DNA from: Acidobacteriota bacterium | Lineage (GTDB): Bacteria; Acidobacteriota; Thermoanaerobaculia; Multivoradales; Multivoraceae | Direction of reading: 5' to 3' | Assembly: GCA_026707325.1 (NCBI GenBank) | Contig: JAPOXA010000187.1 | Location: 1 to 64,000, forward strand | Length of the DNA: 64,000 bases | Part shown: positions 1 through 8,533 of the stretch, one piece after another | Numbering within the stretch: the first letter of the stretch is position 1 | Layout: each line of letters begins with the position of its first letter | Program-made: the position numbers and the translations under genes | Notes under the pieces: generated by a model | The model's database searches: none | What the model saw: the letters and a program-made list of their open reading frames with translations, nothing else | What the model was told of the DNA's origin: nothing

Positions 1-2
1 CT

Positions 3-3000
3 GGCGCCGAACCGCCGGCGCCGCCGCCGCCGGCCGCGCTGCCGCGCGGGGCGGGACCTCCGCCCGGCGCCGCTGGCGCGGCGGCCGACCCGCCGTTCGT
101 GTCGAGCGCGCAGACGCAGACTTCCGACATCGACGTGCTGATCCTCTACACGCCCTTCGCCCTGTTGAGGCAAACGAGCCGGGCGGCGCTGGAGACGAAG
201 ATCGACCTCTGGTTCACCGAGACGAACCAGATGTTCGCGAACAGCGGAGTCAACGCCAGGGTTCGTCTGGCCCTGGCGGTCGAGGTCGACTACGAGGAGA
301 CGCCGGACGCGATCGATCTGACCCGCCTGGCCCTGTCGCGGGACGGCTACATGGACGAGGCGCACGCGCTGCGGGACGCGGTGGGGGCGGATGTGGTCCA
401 CTTGGTCGAAGGGAGGTCCACCTACTGCGGCATCGCGTACGTCATGACGACCGTGGGCGCCGACTTCGCGCAGTATGCGTTCGGCGCCACGAATGTCATC
501 TGCGGCGCCGGCCCGTTCGCTCACGAAATCGGCCACAACATGGGGTTGAGCCACGACCGCTACCAGCACAATGTCGAGTCCCTGGCGGGGTTCCAGAACC
601 AGCCCCATGCCGGTTCCTTCGGTTACAACAACCTGAAGATCCTGGAGGATCCGGCGCCCGCCGCGAACGTCCCCTGGCGCACGATCATGGCCTACCGCAC
701 GATGTGCCGGAACATGGAGGTCACGGGGTGCTCGCAGATCAACTACTTCTCGAACCCCAGATTGCAGGCCATGGATACCGGCCACCCGCTTGGCGTCGAT
801 TCAACGGCCGACTCGAGCCTCGTCACCGGGCCGGCCGACGCCGTCGCCACCCTGAACGTCTCGGCCCCCGTGGTGGCGGCCTTTCGCGCGCCGCCGACGT
901 CGGCCCCCGCCGTCGCCTGGCTCAGGCGCACGACGGAGGACGACGCCTTCGGTCACGGCCCTGGTCCGAGAGGCTGGACGCTGACGGACACGCTCGGCTG
1001 GCGCATCGCCTTCACGAAGGACGTCCGCAACGTCACCGCGGACGACTTCGTGCTGACCGGTTCGGGGTTCGGATCGCCCGTCATCGCCGTAGCGGCCAGG
1101 GGCGGCAGCCAGCGCGCGTACGACGTCGAGGCCTCGGGCGGCGGCCTCGCCAGCTTCGACGGCGAGGTCGGGCTCGACTTCGCGTCCGGCCAGAACATCG
1201 AGGACCTCGACGGCACGGCGCTGTCGTCGACCTGGCCCGCCGACGCGGAACGCTCCTACAACGTGGACAACTCGGGACCGGTCGCCACCGTCTCGCCCGC
1301 CACCGCGAGCGCCTCGCCGTTCCTCGTGACGGTGACCTGGAACGAGGCCGTGAGCTCGGGCACTCCCATCGGCATCACCGCGACGGGCGTCTCCTTCGAC
1401 TGGCACGAGTCCACCGGCGAGACGATCTGGACCGCCACCGCGACCCTCCAGGACGCCGCCAGCGCCCGCACGCTCAACATCGCCATTCCCGAGTTCGAAA
1501 CGTTCGACCGCTTGCGGCAGCACAGCGCGGCGCAGACCGCGCAGATCTCCTTCGATCCTCAGCTCTCCACTCCGTCTCTCTCGGTCAGCGGTTTCGCGAA
1601 CGGTTCCGTGGCCGAGAACACCGCCTGGACCTCCGCCGCGCCCACGCTCGGCGGCGGCCCGGTGGGGACCGTCGCCTGGGCCTTTCAGGCGCGGGATCCG
1701 GGCTTCTCCATCGATACCGCCACCGGGGTCGTCACTCTGGCGCCCCGGGACTACGAGAACGAGCTGGATAGCGGCGAGGACAACGTCTACGAGGCGACGG
1801 TCATCGGCGCCGACGCCAACGGAAACTTCGCCACGGCGTCCGTTTCGGTGACGGTGACGGACGTCACGGAAACCCGGTGGCTCGACATCCTCCGGTTCTA
1901 CAGCAGAAAACACCCGGAGCGCATGGAGCTCAGCCTCAGTCCCAGCATGGGGGGGCAACTCGTCATCCGCGGTGGAGTGGTCGTGGTCGACGACGGCCCG
2001 TCCGGGGAGGTGACCTTCAGTCTGGGTGGGCCGGACGCTTCGTTGTTCACCCTGTCGGGCGGCGATCTCGTGCTTGCCGCGAAGGACTACGAGAACCCCC
2101 AGAGCGCGGACGGGGACAACGACTACCACGTGACGCTCAAGGCGACGGACGAGGACGGCAACACGAGGACGGAGACCATGACCGTGCGCATCATCGACCG
2201 GCTGCCCCGGCCCCTGGAGCTGTTGAGTCCGGCGAACGGCGCGGTGAACGAGAACGCCGTCTGGACCGCTGGCGCCCCCACGTTCGAGGGTCAGCCCTTC
2301 GGCGACACGACGGTGACGAAATCCGGCGCGGACGCGGCCCGCTTCACGCTGGATTCGCAGAAGAACCTGAGCCTTCCGGCGCAGGACTTCGAGGATCCCC
2401 AGGACGCGGACACCGACAACGTCTATGAAGTGACGGTCCGGCTGACCGACGAGGAGGGCAACTTCGCCGAGAAGGACATCACGGTGACCGTGGCCGACGT
2501 GAGCGAAACGGCGCAGAAGCCGTCGGTGAGCGTCCGGGCGTCGCCGTCGTCCATCCGCGAGGGAGAATCGTCGACGGTGACGGCGACCTTGTCGTCCACC
2601 CTGAACGCGGCGGTGACGATTCCGCTCACGCTGGGCGGAACGGCCCAGACGGCGGACTACACGATGCCGTCGAGCATCACGATTCAGGCGAACGCCTTGT
2701 CGGCCACGGCGTCGCTGGTCGCGGCGACGGACACCGACACCACGGCCAGCGAGACGGTGACGGTCGCTCTCGATGTGGCGAACCTGCCGTCCGAGGTCCA
2801 GGCGGGCACACCCGCCAGCGCCACGGTGACGATCACGGACGGGACGCCGGTGGTGAACCTGAAGGTATCGCCCAATCCGGTGGAGGAGGGTGCGAGCGCG
2901 ACGGTGACGGTGGAGTTGTCGAAGACGTGGGGCAGCTCGCTGACGTTCGCGCTGGTGACGGCGCCGACGGGTTCGTCGCCCGCCGAGCCGACGGACTATA

Positions 3001-4700
3001 CGCCGCCGGGCAGCATCGCGGTGACCGCGGGGCAGACGTCCGCCGCGGGTTCGCTCGGGACGGCGGACGATTCGGACCGGGACGACGAGACGCTTCGGGT
3101 CTCGCTTCCGGCGACGCTTCCGGCCGGCGTGGTGGCGGGCGCCGCCTCGAGCGTGACGGTGACGATCGCGGACAAGACGCCGCAACCGGGGAAGCCGTCG
3201 GTCAGTCTCGGCGTTTCGCCGAACCCGGTGGCGGAGGGCCAGAGCGCGACCGTGAAGGCGACTCTGACCGCCCCCCTGAGTTCGGGGGTGACGATTCCGC
3301 TGACGGTGACCCGCGGCACGGCCGAGCGGGGGGATTTCGACCCTCCTTCGAGCATCGCGATCTTGGTCGGCTCGTTGTCGGGCACGGCATCGTTGGTGAC
3401 GAAGGGCGATTCGGACCGTGACAGCGAGACACTGACGGTGGCGCTGGGCCCCCTGCCGTCCGACGTCAACCGCGGTTCGCCGAGCAGCGTGGGGGTCACC
3501 ATCACCGATACGACACCGCCGGCGAAGCCGTCCGTTCGTCTCGGGGTGACGCCGAATCCGGTGGGGGAGGGTTCGTTCGCGGTGATCACGGCGACGCTGT
3601 CGCGGACGTTGAGCAGCGCGGTTCGCGTGCCGCTGATCGTGACGGCGGTCACCGCCGAGCCGGGCGACTACGTGGCGCCGGACGCGGTGACGATTCCCGG
3701 CGGCCAGTCGAGGGCCTCGGTCGCGCTCCGGACGATCGACGACGCGGACACGGCCGACGAGACGGTGGTCGTGGCTCTGGGGACGTTGCCGTCCGACGTG
3801 ACGCCAGGTTCTCCGCGGCGAGTCACGTTGATGATCAGCGATGACGGCAGCGGCGGTGGTGGCGGCGGTGGTGGTGGCGGCGGTGGCGGCGGTGGCGGCG
3901 GTGGCGGTGACGGTGGTGGTGGCGGCGGTGGCGGCGGTGGCGGCGGTGGTGGTGGTGGCGGTGGCGGCGGTGGCGGCGGTGGCGGTGACGGTGGTGGTGG
4001 TGGCGGTGGTGGTGGTGGCGGACCACCTCCCCCTCCGCCCGGTCCGCCTCCGCCACCACCTCCCCCCCCCGGTCCGCCGGTCGCGTCCCTGGAGTTGGCG
4101 GGCGCCACGTGCGACGAAGAGTTGTGCCGGGTCCTGACGGGGACGCCGGTGCGGTTCATCGATGCCAGCACCGGCAAGGTCCTGTCCCGGAAGTGGGACT
4201 TCGGTGACGGGAAGTCGTCGGAGTCCCACCTTGCGGAGCACTCCTGGTCGTCGCCGGGCTTCTTCGAAGTGACGCTTGCGGTGAGCGACGGAGCGACGGT
4301 ATCGACGGCGAGTCGACGGTTCCTGGTGGAGGCTTCGGAGCCTCAAGGGAACTGCGAGCCGAATCCGGAGACGCGTTGCCTGCGGGATTCGCGCTACGCG
4401 GTGTCGGTGGAGTGGCGGAAAGCGGACGGCGAGAGCGGTCACGGGCGGGTGGCGTACGAGGGGACGAACGACTCGGGCGTGTTCACGTTCTTCGGCCGGG
4501 AGAACTGGGAAGTCATGATCAAGGTGCTGAACGGCTGTGCCGTGAACGGCCACGCATGGGTGTACGGGGCGTCGACGACGGACCTCGGCTACACCATCCG
4601 GGTGACCGACACCGCGACGGGAGTCGTCAGGGAGTACGCAAACGAGCCGGGCCGCTCCGCGCCCGCGATCACCGATGCAACCGCGTTTCCGGGTTGCTAG
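3..4700 (+). CDS. Secreted metzincin (M12B/reprolysin-like) metalloprotease with cadherin, Calx-beta and PKD modules; 5' end outside window
   Basis: The frame is open from base 3 through an Ala/Pro-rich stretch, so the true start is probably upstream and the gene is cut by the window edge; the first in-window start codon is GTG at 99. Counting from 99, the zinc site HEIGHNMGLSHD lies at about residues 142-153 and the Met-turn IMAY near 198, the metzincin arrangement of reprolysin/ADAM-like peptidases. Cadherin-like repeats (about 500-830) and four Calx-beta repeats (about 835-1265) follow. A Gly linker with a Pro tract (about 1250-1330), a PKD domain (WDFGDG, about 1335-1415) and a Cys-containing C-terminal domain complete it. 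It is probably exported and calcium-binding, degrading or binding external polymers. Family assignment is strong; substrate unknown. Confidence 0.9.
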   Translation, partial: GAEPPAPPPPAALPRGAGPPPGAAGAAADPPFVSSAQTQTSDIDVLILYTPFALLRQTSRAALETKIDLWFTETNQMFANSGVNARVRLALAVEVDYEETPDAIDLTRLALSRDGYMDEAHALRDAVGADVVHLVEGRSTYCGIAYVMTTVGADFAQYAFGATNVICGAGPFAHEIGHNMGLSHDRYQHNVESLAGFQNQPHAGSFGYNNLKILEDPAPAANVPWRTIMAYRTMCRNMEVTGCSQINYFSNPRLQAMDTGHPLGVDSTADSSLVTGPADAVATLNVSAPVVAAFRAPPTSAPAVAWLRRTTEDDAFGHGPGPRGWTLTDTLGWRIAFTKDVRNVTADDFVLTGSGFGSPVIAVAARGGSQRAYDVEASGGGLASFDGEVGLDFASGQNIEDLDGTALSSTWPADAERSYNVDNSGPVATVSPATASASPFLVTVTWNEAVSSGTPIGITATGVSFDWHESTGETIWTATATLQDAASARTLNIAIPEFETFDRLRQHSAAQTAQISFDPQLSTPSLSVSGFANGSVAENTAWTSAAPTLGGGPVGTVAWAFQARDPGFSIDTATGVVTLAPRDYENELDSGEDNVYEATVIGADANGNFATASVSVTVTDVTETRWLDILRFYSRKHPERMELSLSPSMGGQLVIRGGVVVVDDGPSGEVTFSLGGPDASLFTLSGGDLVLAAKDYENPQSADGDNDYHVTLKATDEDGNTRTETMTVRIIDRLPRPLELLSPANGAVNENAVWTAGAPTFEGQPFGDTTVTKSGADAARFTLDSQKNLSLPAQDFEDPQDADTDNVYEVTVRLTDEEGNFAEKDITVTVADVSETAQKPSVSVRASPSSIREGESSTVTATLSSTLNAAVTIPLTLGGTAQTADYTMPSSITIQANALSATASLVAATDTDTTASETVTVALDVANLPSEVQAGTPASATVTITDGTPVVNLKVSPNPVEEGASATVTVELSKTWGSSLTFALVTAPTGSSPAEPTDYTPPGSIAVTAGQTSAAGSLGTADDSDRDDETLRVSLPATLPAGVVAGAASSVTVTIADKTPQPGKPSVSLGVSPNPVAEGQSATVKATLTAPLSSGVTIPLTVTRGTAERGDFDPPSSIAILVGSLSGTASLVTKGDSDRDSETLTVALGPLPSDVNRGSPSSVGVTITDTTPPAKPSVRLGVTPNPVGEGSFAVITATLSRTLSSAVRVPLIVTAVTAEPGDYVAPDAVTIPGGQSRASVALRTIDDADTADETVVVALGTLPSDVTPGSPRRVTLMISDDGSGGGGGGGGGGGGGGGGGGGDGGGGGGGGGGGGGGGGGGGGGGGGGDGGGGGGGGGGGPPPPPPGPPPPPPPPPGPPVASLELAGATCDEELCRVLTGTPVRFIDASTGKVLSRKWDFGDGKSSESHLAEHSWSSPGFFEVTLAVSDGATVSTASRRFLVEASEPQGNCEPNPETRCLRDSRYAVSVEWRKADGESGHGRVAYEGTNDSGVFTFFGRENWEVMIKVLNGCAVNGHAWVYGASTTDLGYTIRVTDTATGVVREYANEPGRSAPAITDATAFPGC
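3850..4078 (+). repeat. Low-complexity GGT/GGC tract and CCx tract encoding a poly-Gly/poly-Pro linker
   Basis: About 170 bases of near-perfect GGT/GGC codons, broken by two Asp codons, run to about 4019. They are followed by a Pro-codon tract to about 4078. Together they encode a flexible Gly linker and a stiff Pro linker between the Calx-beta repeats and the PKD domain. Such tracts are prone to slippage, so length probably varies between strains and assemblies. Confidence 0.9.
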
Positions 4701-4711
4701 GCTGCGGCGCC

Positions 4712-5833
4712 GTGGGCGCTCTGGACGGACTTCGAGTTCTCGACCTTTCGCGGCTGGCGCCCGGCCCCTACTGCTCCATGTTGCTCGCCGACATGGGAGC
4801 GGACGTGCTGCGGGTCGACAACGCGGTCGGTGGACCGGTCCGCTCGGGCGACATGGTGTCGCGCAACAAGAGGAGCATCGCGCTCAACCTGAAGACGGCG
4901 GCCGGCCAGCGGATCCTTCACCGGCTGGCGGCGGAAGCCGACGTCTTCCTGGAGGGCAACCGGCCGGGCGTCTGCGCGCGGCTCGGCTGCGACTACGCGA
5001 CGCTTTCGGCGCTCAACCAGCGTCTGGTGTACTGCTCTCTCACCGGCTACGGCCAGTCGGGCCCGATGGCGCAGGCCGCGGGCCATGACGTGAACTACAT
5101 CGCCCTGGCGGGCGTGCTGTCGCAGATCGGCAACGGCACGGATCCGCCGCTGCCGCCGCTCAACCTGGTCGCCGACTTCGGCGGCGGCGGGCTGATGGCC
5201 GCCTTCGGCATCCTCTGCGCCCTGTTCGAGCGCGAGTGCTCGGGCCGGGGCCAGTACATCGACGCGGCGATGGTCGACGGCGCCGCTTCGCTGATGGCGG
5301 TTCACTTCGGGCAGAAGGGGGCGCGGTCGACGCCCGGCGTCGGACTGCTCGGAGGCGGCGCCGCGTTCTACCGCTGCTACGAATGCAAGGGCGGCGGCTA
5401 CGTGTCGGTGGGCGCCATCGAGCCGCAGTTCTTCGCCGCGCTCTGCGAAGGCACCGGCGTCGACGTCGTCGACGAGCAGATGGACACCGATCGCTGGCCG
5501 GAGCACATCGAGGCGTTTCGACGCGCCTTCCTGGAGCGGACGCGGGACGAGTGGGCCGAGGTCTTCACCGAACTGGACGCCTGCGTGTCGCCCGTGCTCG
5601 ACCTCGACGAGGCGCCCGGGCACGCGCACAACGCCGAGCGCGGCACGTTTCCGATCGGACCCGACGGCGAGATCCACATCGCGCCCGCGCCGCGCCTGGA
5701 ACGTACGCCGGGCGATCTCCGGCGGCGTGAACCGCGGATGGGGGAGCACACGGAGGACGTCCTGACCGAGTTGGGCTTCAGCGCCGAAGACATGGTCGAA
5801 CTGGAAGAGGAAGGAGCGATCCTGAGGACATGA
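4712..5833 (+). CDS. CaiB/BaiF family CoA-transferase, alpha-methylacyl-CoA racemase-like
   Basis: The 373-residue product starts at GTG (VGALDGLRVLDLSRL), the usual N-terminus of this family. LAPGPYCSMLLADMGADV and the NKRSIALNLK segment are type III CoA-transferase signatures. GHDVNYIALAGVLSQIG matches the alpha-methylacyl-CoA racemase version of the active-site region with its conserved Asp. It probably isomerises or transfers CoA on branched or dicarboxylic acyl-CoAs in the cytoplasm. The start is 11 bp after the protease stop, and its stop overlaps the next start (ATGA), so it is translationally coupled to the MaoC hydratase. Racemase versus transferase is not decidable from sequence alone. 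Confidence 0.88.
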   Translation: MGALDGLRVLDLSRLAPGPYCSMLLADMGADVLRVDNAVGGPVRSGDMVSRNKRSIALNLKTAAGQRILHRLAAEADVFLEGNRPGVCARLGCDYATLSALNQRLVYCSLTGYGQSGPMAQAAGHDVNYIALAGVLSQIGNGTDPPLPPLNLVADFGGGGLMAAFGILCALFERECSGRGQYIDAAMVDGAASLMAVHFGQKGARSTPGVGLLGGGAAFYRCYECKGGGYVSVGAIEPQFFAALCEGTGVDVVDEQMDTDRWPEHIEAFRRAFLERTRDEWAEVFTELDACVSPVLDLDEAPGHAHNAERGTFPIGPDGEIHIAPAPRLERTPGDLRRREPRMGEHTEDVLTELGFSAEDMVELEEEGAILRT

Positions 5834-6351
5834 CGGACACGAACACGCATGAGGCTCCGCCTGCCGGCGCCGCCGGTAGGGTCTTCGAGGACTTCGAGGT
5901 CGGCCAGGTGTTCCGGCACGCGCTGGGGCGGACGGTTACCGAGGGCGACAACGTCTGGCTGACGATGATCACCCTGAACCCGAACCCGATCCACTTCGAC
6001 CGGGAGTACGCGAGTCAGACGGAGTGGGGCCGGCCGCTGGTCAACTCCTGCTTCACCCTGTCCCTGGTCACGGCCCTGACGGTGGCCGATCTTTCGCAGA
6101 ACGCGGTGAACCTGGGTTGGGACAAGGTCCGCCTGCCCAACCCGGTGTTCGAGGGCGACACCCTCTACGCGCAGAGCGAGGTGCTCTCCGTGCGCGAGTC
6201 GAAGTCGCGGCCGCACCAGGGAATCGTCGGCTTCCGGACCGTCGGCTACAACCAGGACGGCAAGCCCGTCATCACCTACGACCGGACGATCCTGGTGTAC
6301 CGCCGGGGCCACGTGCCGGCGAAGCCGGTGCGACCGGAGTTGCGCGCCTAG
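5830..6351 (+). CDS. MaoC-like (hotdog-fold) acyl-CoA hydratase
   Basis: A 173-residue single hotdog protein. LNPNPIHFD carries the Asn/His of the hydratase-2 active site and GRPLVNSCFTLSLV follows as in mesaconyl-/enoyl-CoA hydratases of the MaoC group. It starts inside the stop of the CaiB-like gene, so the two form an operon and likely act on the same acyl-CoA intermediate. The stop codon lies in a CTAG shared with the stop of citrate synthase on the other strand. The exact substrate cannot be read from the sequence. Confidence 0.88.
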   Translation: MTDTNTHEAPPAGAAGRVFEDFEVGQVFRHALGRTVTEGDNVWLTMITLNPNPIHFDREYASQTEWGRPLVNSCFTLSLVTALTVADLSQNAVNLGWDKVRLPNPVFEGDTLYAQSEVLSVRESKSRPHQGIVGFRTVGYNQDGKPVITYDRTILVYRRGHVPAKPVRPELRA

Positions 6352-7613
6352 CGGTCGGCCAGTGGCAGGTAGTCGCGGGCCTCGGCGCCGGTGTAGATCT
6401 GCCGCGGGCGGTTGATCCGGTTGTCCGGGTCGACGCTCATCTCCTTCCAGTGGGCCAGCCAGCCGGGTAGCCGGCCGAGTGCGAACATGACGGTGAACAT
6501 GTTCGTCGGCAGGCCCATCGCCCGGTAGATGATGCCGCTGTAGAAGTCGACGTTCGGGTAGAGCTTTCGCTCGACGAAGTACTCGTCCCGGAGGGCGACC
6601 TCCTCCAGGCTCTTGGCGATTGCCAGCAACGGATCGTCAACGCCGAGCTGTTCCAGGACCTGGTCCGCGGCCCCCTTCAGAATGCTGGCCCGCGGGTCGA
6701 AGTTCTTGTAGACGCGGTGGCCGAAGCCCATCAGGCGGAAGGGATCGTCCCTGTCCTTGGCGCGGTCCACGAACTTGCTGAAGTCGTCGCCGCTGTCGCG
6801 GATCGCCTCCAGCATCTCGATCACCTGCTGGTTCGCTCCGCCGTGAAGCGGTCCGGACAGGGCGTCGATGCCGGCCGAGATCGCGGCGAACAGACTGGCG
6901 CCGGAACTGCCCACCATGCGGACCGTCGAAGTGGAGCAGTTCTGCTCGTGATCGGCGTGCAGGATGAGCAGCATGTTCAGGGCCTTGGCCAGAACCGGCG
7001 GCGGCTCGTAGTCCTCGCACGGGACGGAGAACATCATGTTGAGGAAGTTCTCCGCGTAGCCCAGGTCGTTCTGCGGGTAGACGAAGGGCTGGCCGATCGA
7101 CTTCTTGTAGGAGAACGAGGCGATCGTCGGCAGCTTGGCGATGAGACGGACGACGTGCAGGTCGACGTCCTCTTCCTCGGAGTAGAAGGTGGCGAGCGAC
7201 GAGATCATCGAGGACAGAATGGCCATCGGATGGGCCGTCGGCGGGTAGGCCTCGAAGAACTTCTTCATGTCCTCGTGGATCAGCGTGTGCCTTCGCAGCC
7301 TGGCGCGGAAGTCCTCCAGCTCATCCTGATCGGGCAGCTCGCCGTAGATCAGCAGGTAGCAGACCTCGACGAAGGTCGCCTCCTCCGCGAGCTGTTCGAT
7401 GGGGTAGCCGCGGTAGCGGAGGATGCCCCGCTCGCCGTCGATGAAGGTGATCGCACTGCGGCAGGACCCGGTGTTGCCGTAGCCCGGATCCAGTGTGATT
7501 GCGCCGGTCAGGCTCCGGAGCGCGTGGCTCTGGATCGCCACTTCGCCCTCGGAGCCGACGATTACGGGGAATTCGTACTCCTGGTCCTCGTAGGTCAGTT
7601 TGGCCGCTTTCAT
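6348..7613 (-). CDS. gltA: Type II citrate synthase
   Basis: The 421-residue product condenses oxaloacetate and acetyl-CoA in the TCA cycle. HADHEQNCSTSTVRMVGSSG, the GPLHGGANQ block and GFGHRVYKNFDPRA supply the catalytic His and Asp regions and citrate-binding arginines of hexameric (GltA-type) enzymes, and the length is normal. The start is ATG (MKAAKLTYEDQ), preceded by a GAAGAAGGGG stretch about 11 nt upstream; the frame stays open further upstream but that part is not citrate-synthase-like. It lies downstream of queE and aconitase on the same strand, with a 128-bp gap that could hold its own promoter. Confidence 0.96.
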   Translation of the reverse strand: MKAAKLTYEDQEYEFPVIVGSEGEVAIQSHALRSLTGAITLDPGYGNTGSCRSAITFIDGERGILRYRGYPIEQLAEEATFVEVCYLLIYGELPDQDELEDFRARLRRHTLIHEDMKKFFEAYPPTAHPMAILSSMISSLATFYSEEEDVDLHVVRLIAKLPTIASFSYKKSIGQPFVYPQNDLGYAENFLNMMFSVPCEDYEPPPVLAKALNMLLILHADHEQNCSTSTVRMVGSSGASLFAAISAGIDALSGPLHGGANQQVIEMLEAIRDSGDDFSKFVDRAKDRDDPFRLMGFGHRVYKNFDPRASILKGAADQVLEQLGVDDPLLAIAKSLEEVALRDEYFVERKLYPNVDFYSGIIYRAMGLPTNMFTVMFALGRLPGWLAHWKEMSVDPDNRINRPRQIYTGAEARDYLPLADR

Positions 7614-7741
7614 CTTGACGGTCTCACCCCTTCTTCTTCCCCCAGAGTTCTGCCCTTCCCGGCATCCGAATCGTCCTGGGCCGCATTCGGCGCGGAGTGT
7701 AGCAGTCCCCAATGCGCTCGTGGGGGGCGGCGCGGTCCGGT

Positions 7742-8464
7742 TCAGACGCCCCGCTTCTCGGCGCCCCACAGGGTCTTGTGGAGTTGCAGCGAAACCCGCG
7801 CCGGAAGCCGGTCCTCGAGCACCCACGAGGCGAGTTCGGCGGGCTCCAGGGCGTCCCAGACGGGCGAGAGGTGGACGGCGCAGCGGCGATCGATTCGGTG
7901 CTCCCGGATGGCCTGTCGCGCCCACTCGTAGTCGTCGCGGTCCTGGACGACGAGCTTCACCTCGTCGGTAGCCCGCAGGTCCAGCAGGTTGGGCCAGTGG
8001 TTGTTCGCGGCCTCGCCGCTGCCCGGGCATTTCAGATCGACGATGCGTCTCACGCGCGGGTCGACGCCGGAGATGTCGAGTCCGCCGCCGGTCTCGAGCA
8101 GGACCTCGAGGCCGCGGTCGCACAAGCCGCTCATCAGGGTGTGGACCCCGGGCTGGAGCAGCGGCTCGCCGCCGGTGACTTCGGCCAGGGGACAATCGTA
8201 CGAGAGCACTCGCTCGATGACGTCGTCGACCCGCATCCAGGCGCCTTCGTAGAAGCTGTACTCGGTATCGCACCAGGTGCAGCGCATCTGGCAGCCGGTG
8301 AGTCGCACCAGTACGCAGGGGCGGCCCGCGAAGGTCGATTCCCCCTGGATCGAGTAGAAGATCTCGTTGATCCTGAGGCGCTCGGGGGCCGGCAGCGCGG
8401 CGACGCAGTTCAGGAGCTTGCGCCGTGGAGGCGCAACGCAGTGAGACTCGCGGCGGAAGCTCAT
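7742..8464 (-). CDS. queE: 7-carboxy-7-deazaguanine synthase (radical SAM), queuosine pathway
   Basis: The 240-residue product makes the CDG intermediate of queuosine/7-deazaguanine biosynthesis. The radical-SAM cluster motif CQMRCTWC has the C-x3-C-x2-C spacing, preceded by INEIFYSIQGEST, which is diagnostic of QueE; EVTGGEPLLQ follows as the SAM-binding GGE motif. The ATG at 8464 is the only ordinary start codon close to the conserved region, apart from a GTG at 8491 that lies in a hairpin. The N-terminal about 20 residues come from a dispersed repeat (8404-8516) and are not expected in the family. No other queuosine genes are in the window. Confidence 0.93.
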   Translation of the reverse strand: MSFRRESHCVAPPRRKLLNCVAALPAPERLRINEIFYSIQGESTFAGRPCVLVRLTGCQMRCTWCDTEYSFYEGAWMRVDDVIERVLSYDCPLAEVTGGEPLLQPGVHTLMSGLCDRGLEVLLETGGGLDISGVDPRVRRIVDLKCPGSGEAANNHWPNLLDLRATDEVKLVVQDRDDYEWARQAIREHRIDRRCAVHLSPVWDALEPAELASWVLEDRLPARVSLQLHKTLWGAEKRGV

Positions 8465-8516
8465 GGACGGGTGGGGGCTGGGGCCAAACACGGAGTGTGC
8501 GACGTGTTTGGCGGCG
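8404..8516 (-). repeat. Dispersed element, copy A (5' end of queE), homologous to 35001-35107
   Basis: Read on the minus strand, this segment aligns with 35001-35107 over its whole length, about four-fifths identical by eye. The shared core GGCCCCAGCCCCCACC is perfect, and later blocks (CCGCGA, CTGCGTT, AGCT) keep the same order. It includes the queE start codon at 8464 and ends within its first 20 codons. It is either a mobile palindromic element or a duplicated 5' regulatory segment; the sequence does not decide. Confidence 0.7.
8483..8512. other. Perfect 9-bp inverted repeat between acnA and queE
   Basis: GCCAAACAC and GTGTTTGGC flank a 12-nt loop, 22 bp after the aconitase stop in transcription direction. 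There is no T-run, so it is not a classic intrinsic terminator. It forms the first stem of the dispersed element; copy B keeps 7 of 9 positions of this stem. A protein-binding operator or RNA stem is possible. Confidence 0.6.
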
Positions 8517-8533
8517 CGACCGCAGGACGTGGA

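Noticed and set aside
3850..4019. CRISPR-like or tandem satellite array
   Set aside because: It is a continuous codon repeat in frame with the protease, without spacer/repeat structure.
801..4553. Very long open frame on the minus strand opposite the metalloprotease
   Set aside because: Its product is Arg/His-rich and repetitive, a mirror of the high-GC repeats of the plus-strand gene; no motif or ribosome site supports it.
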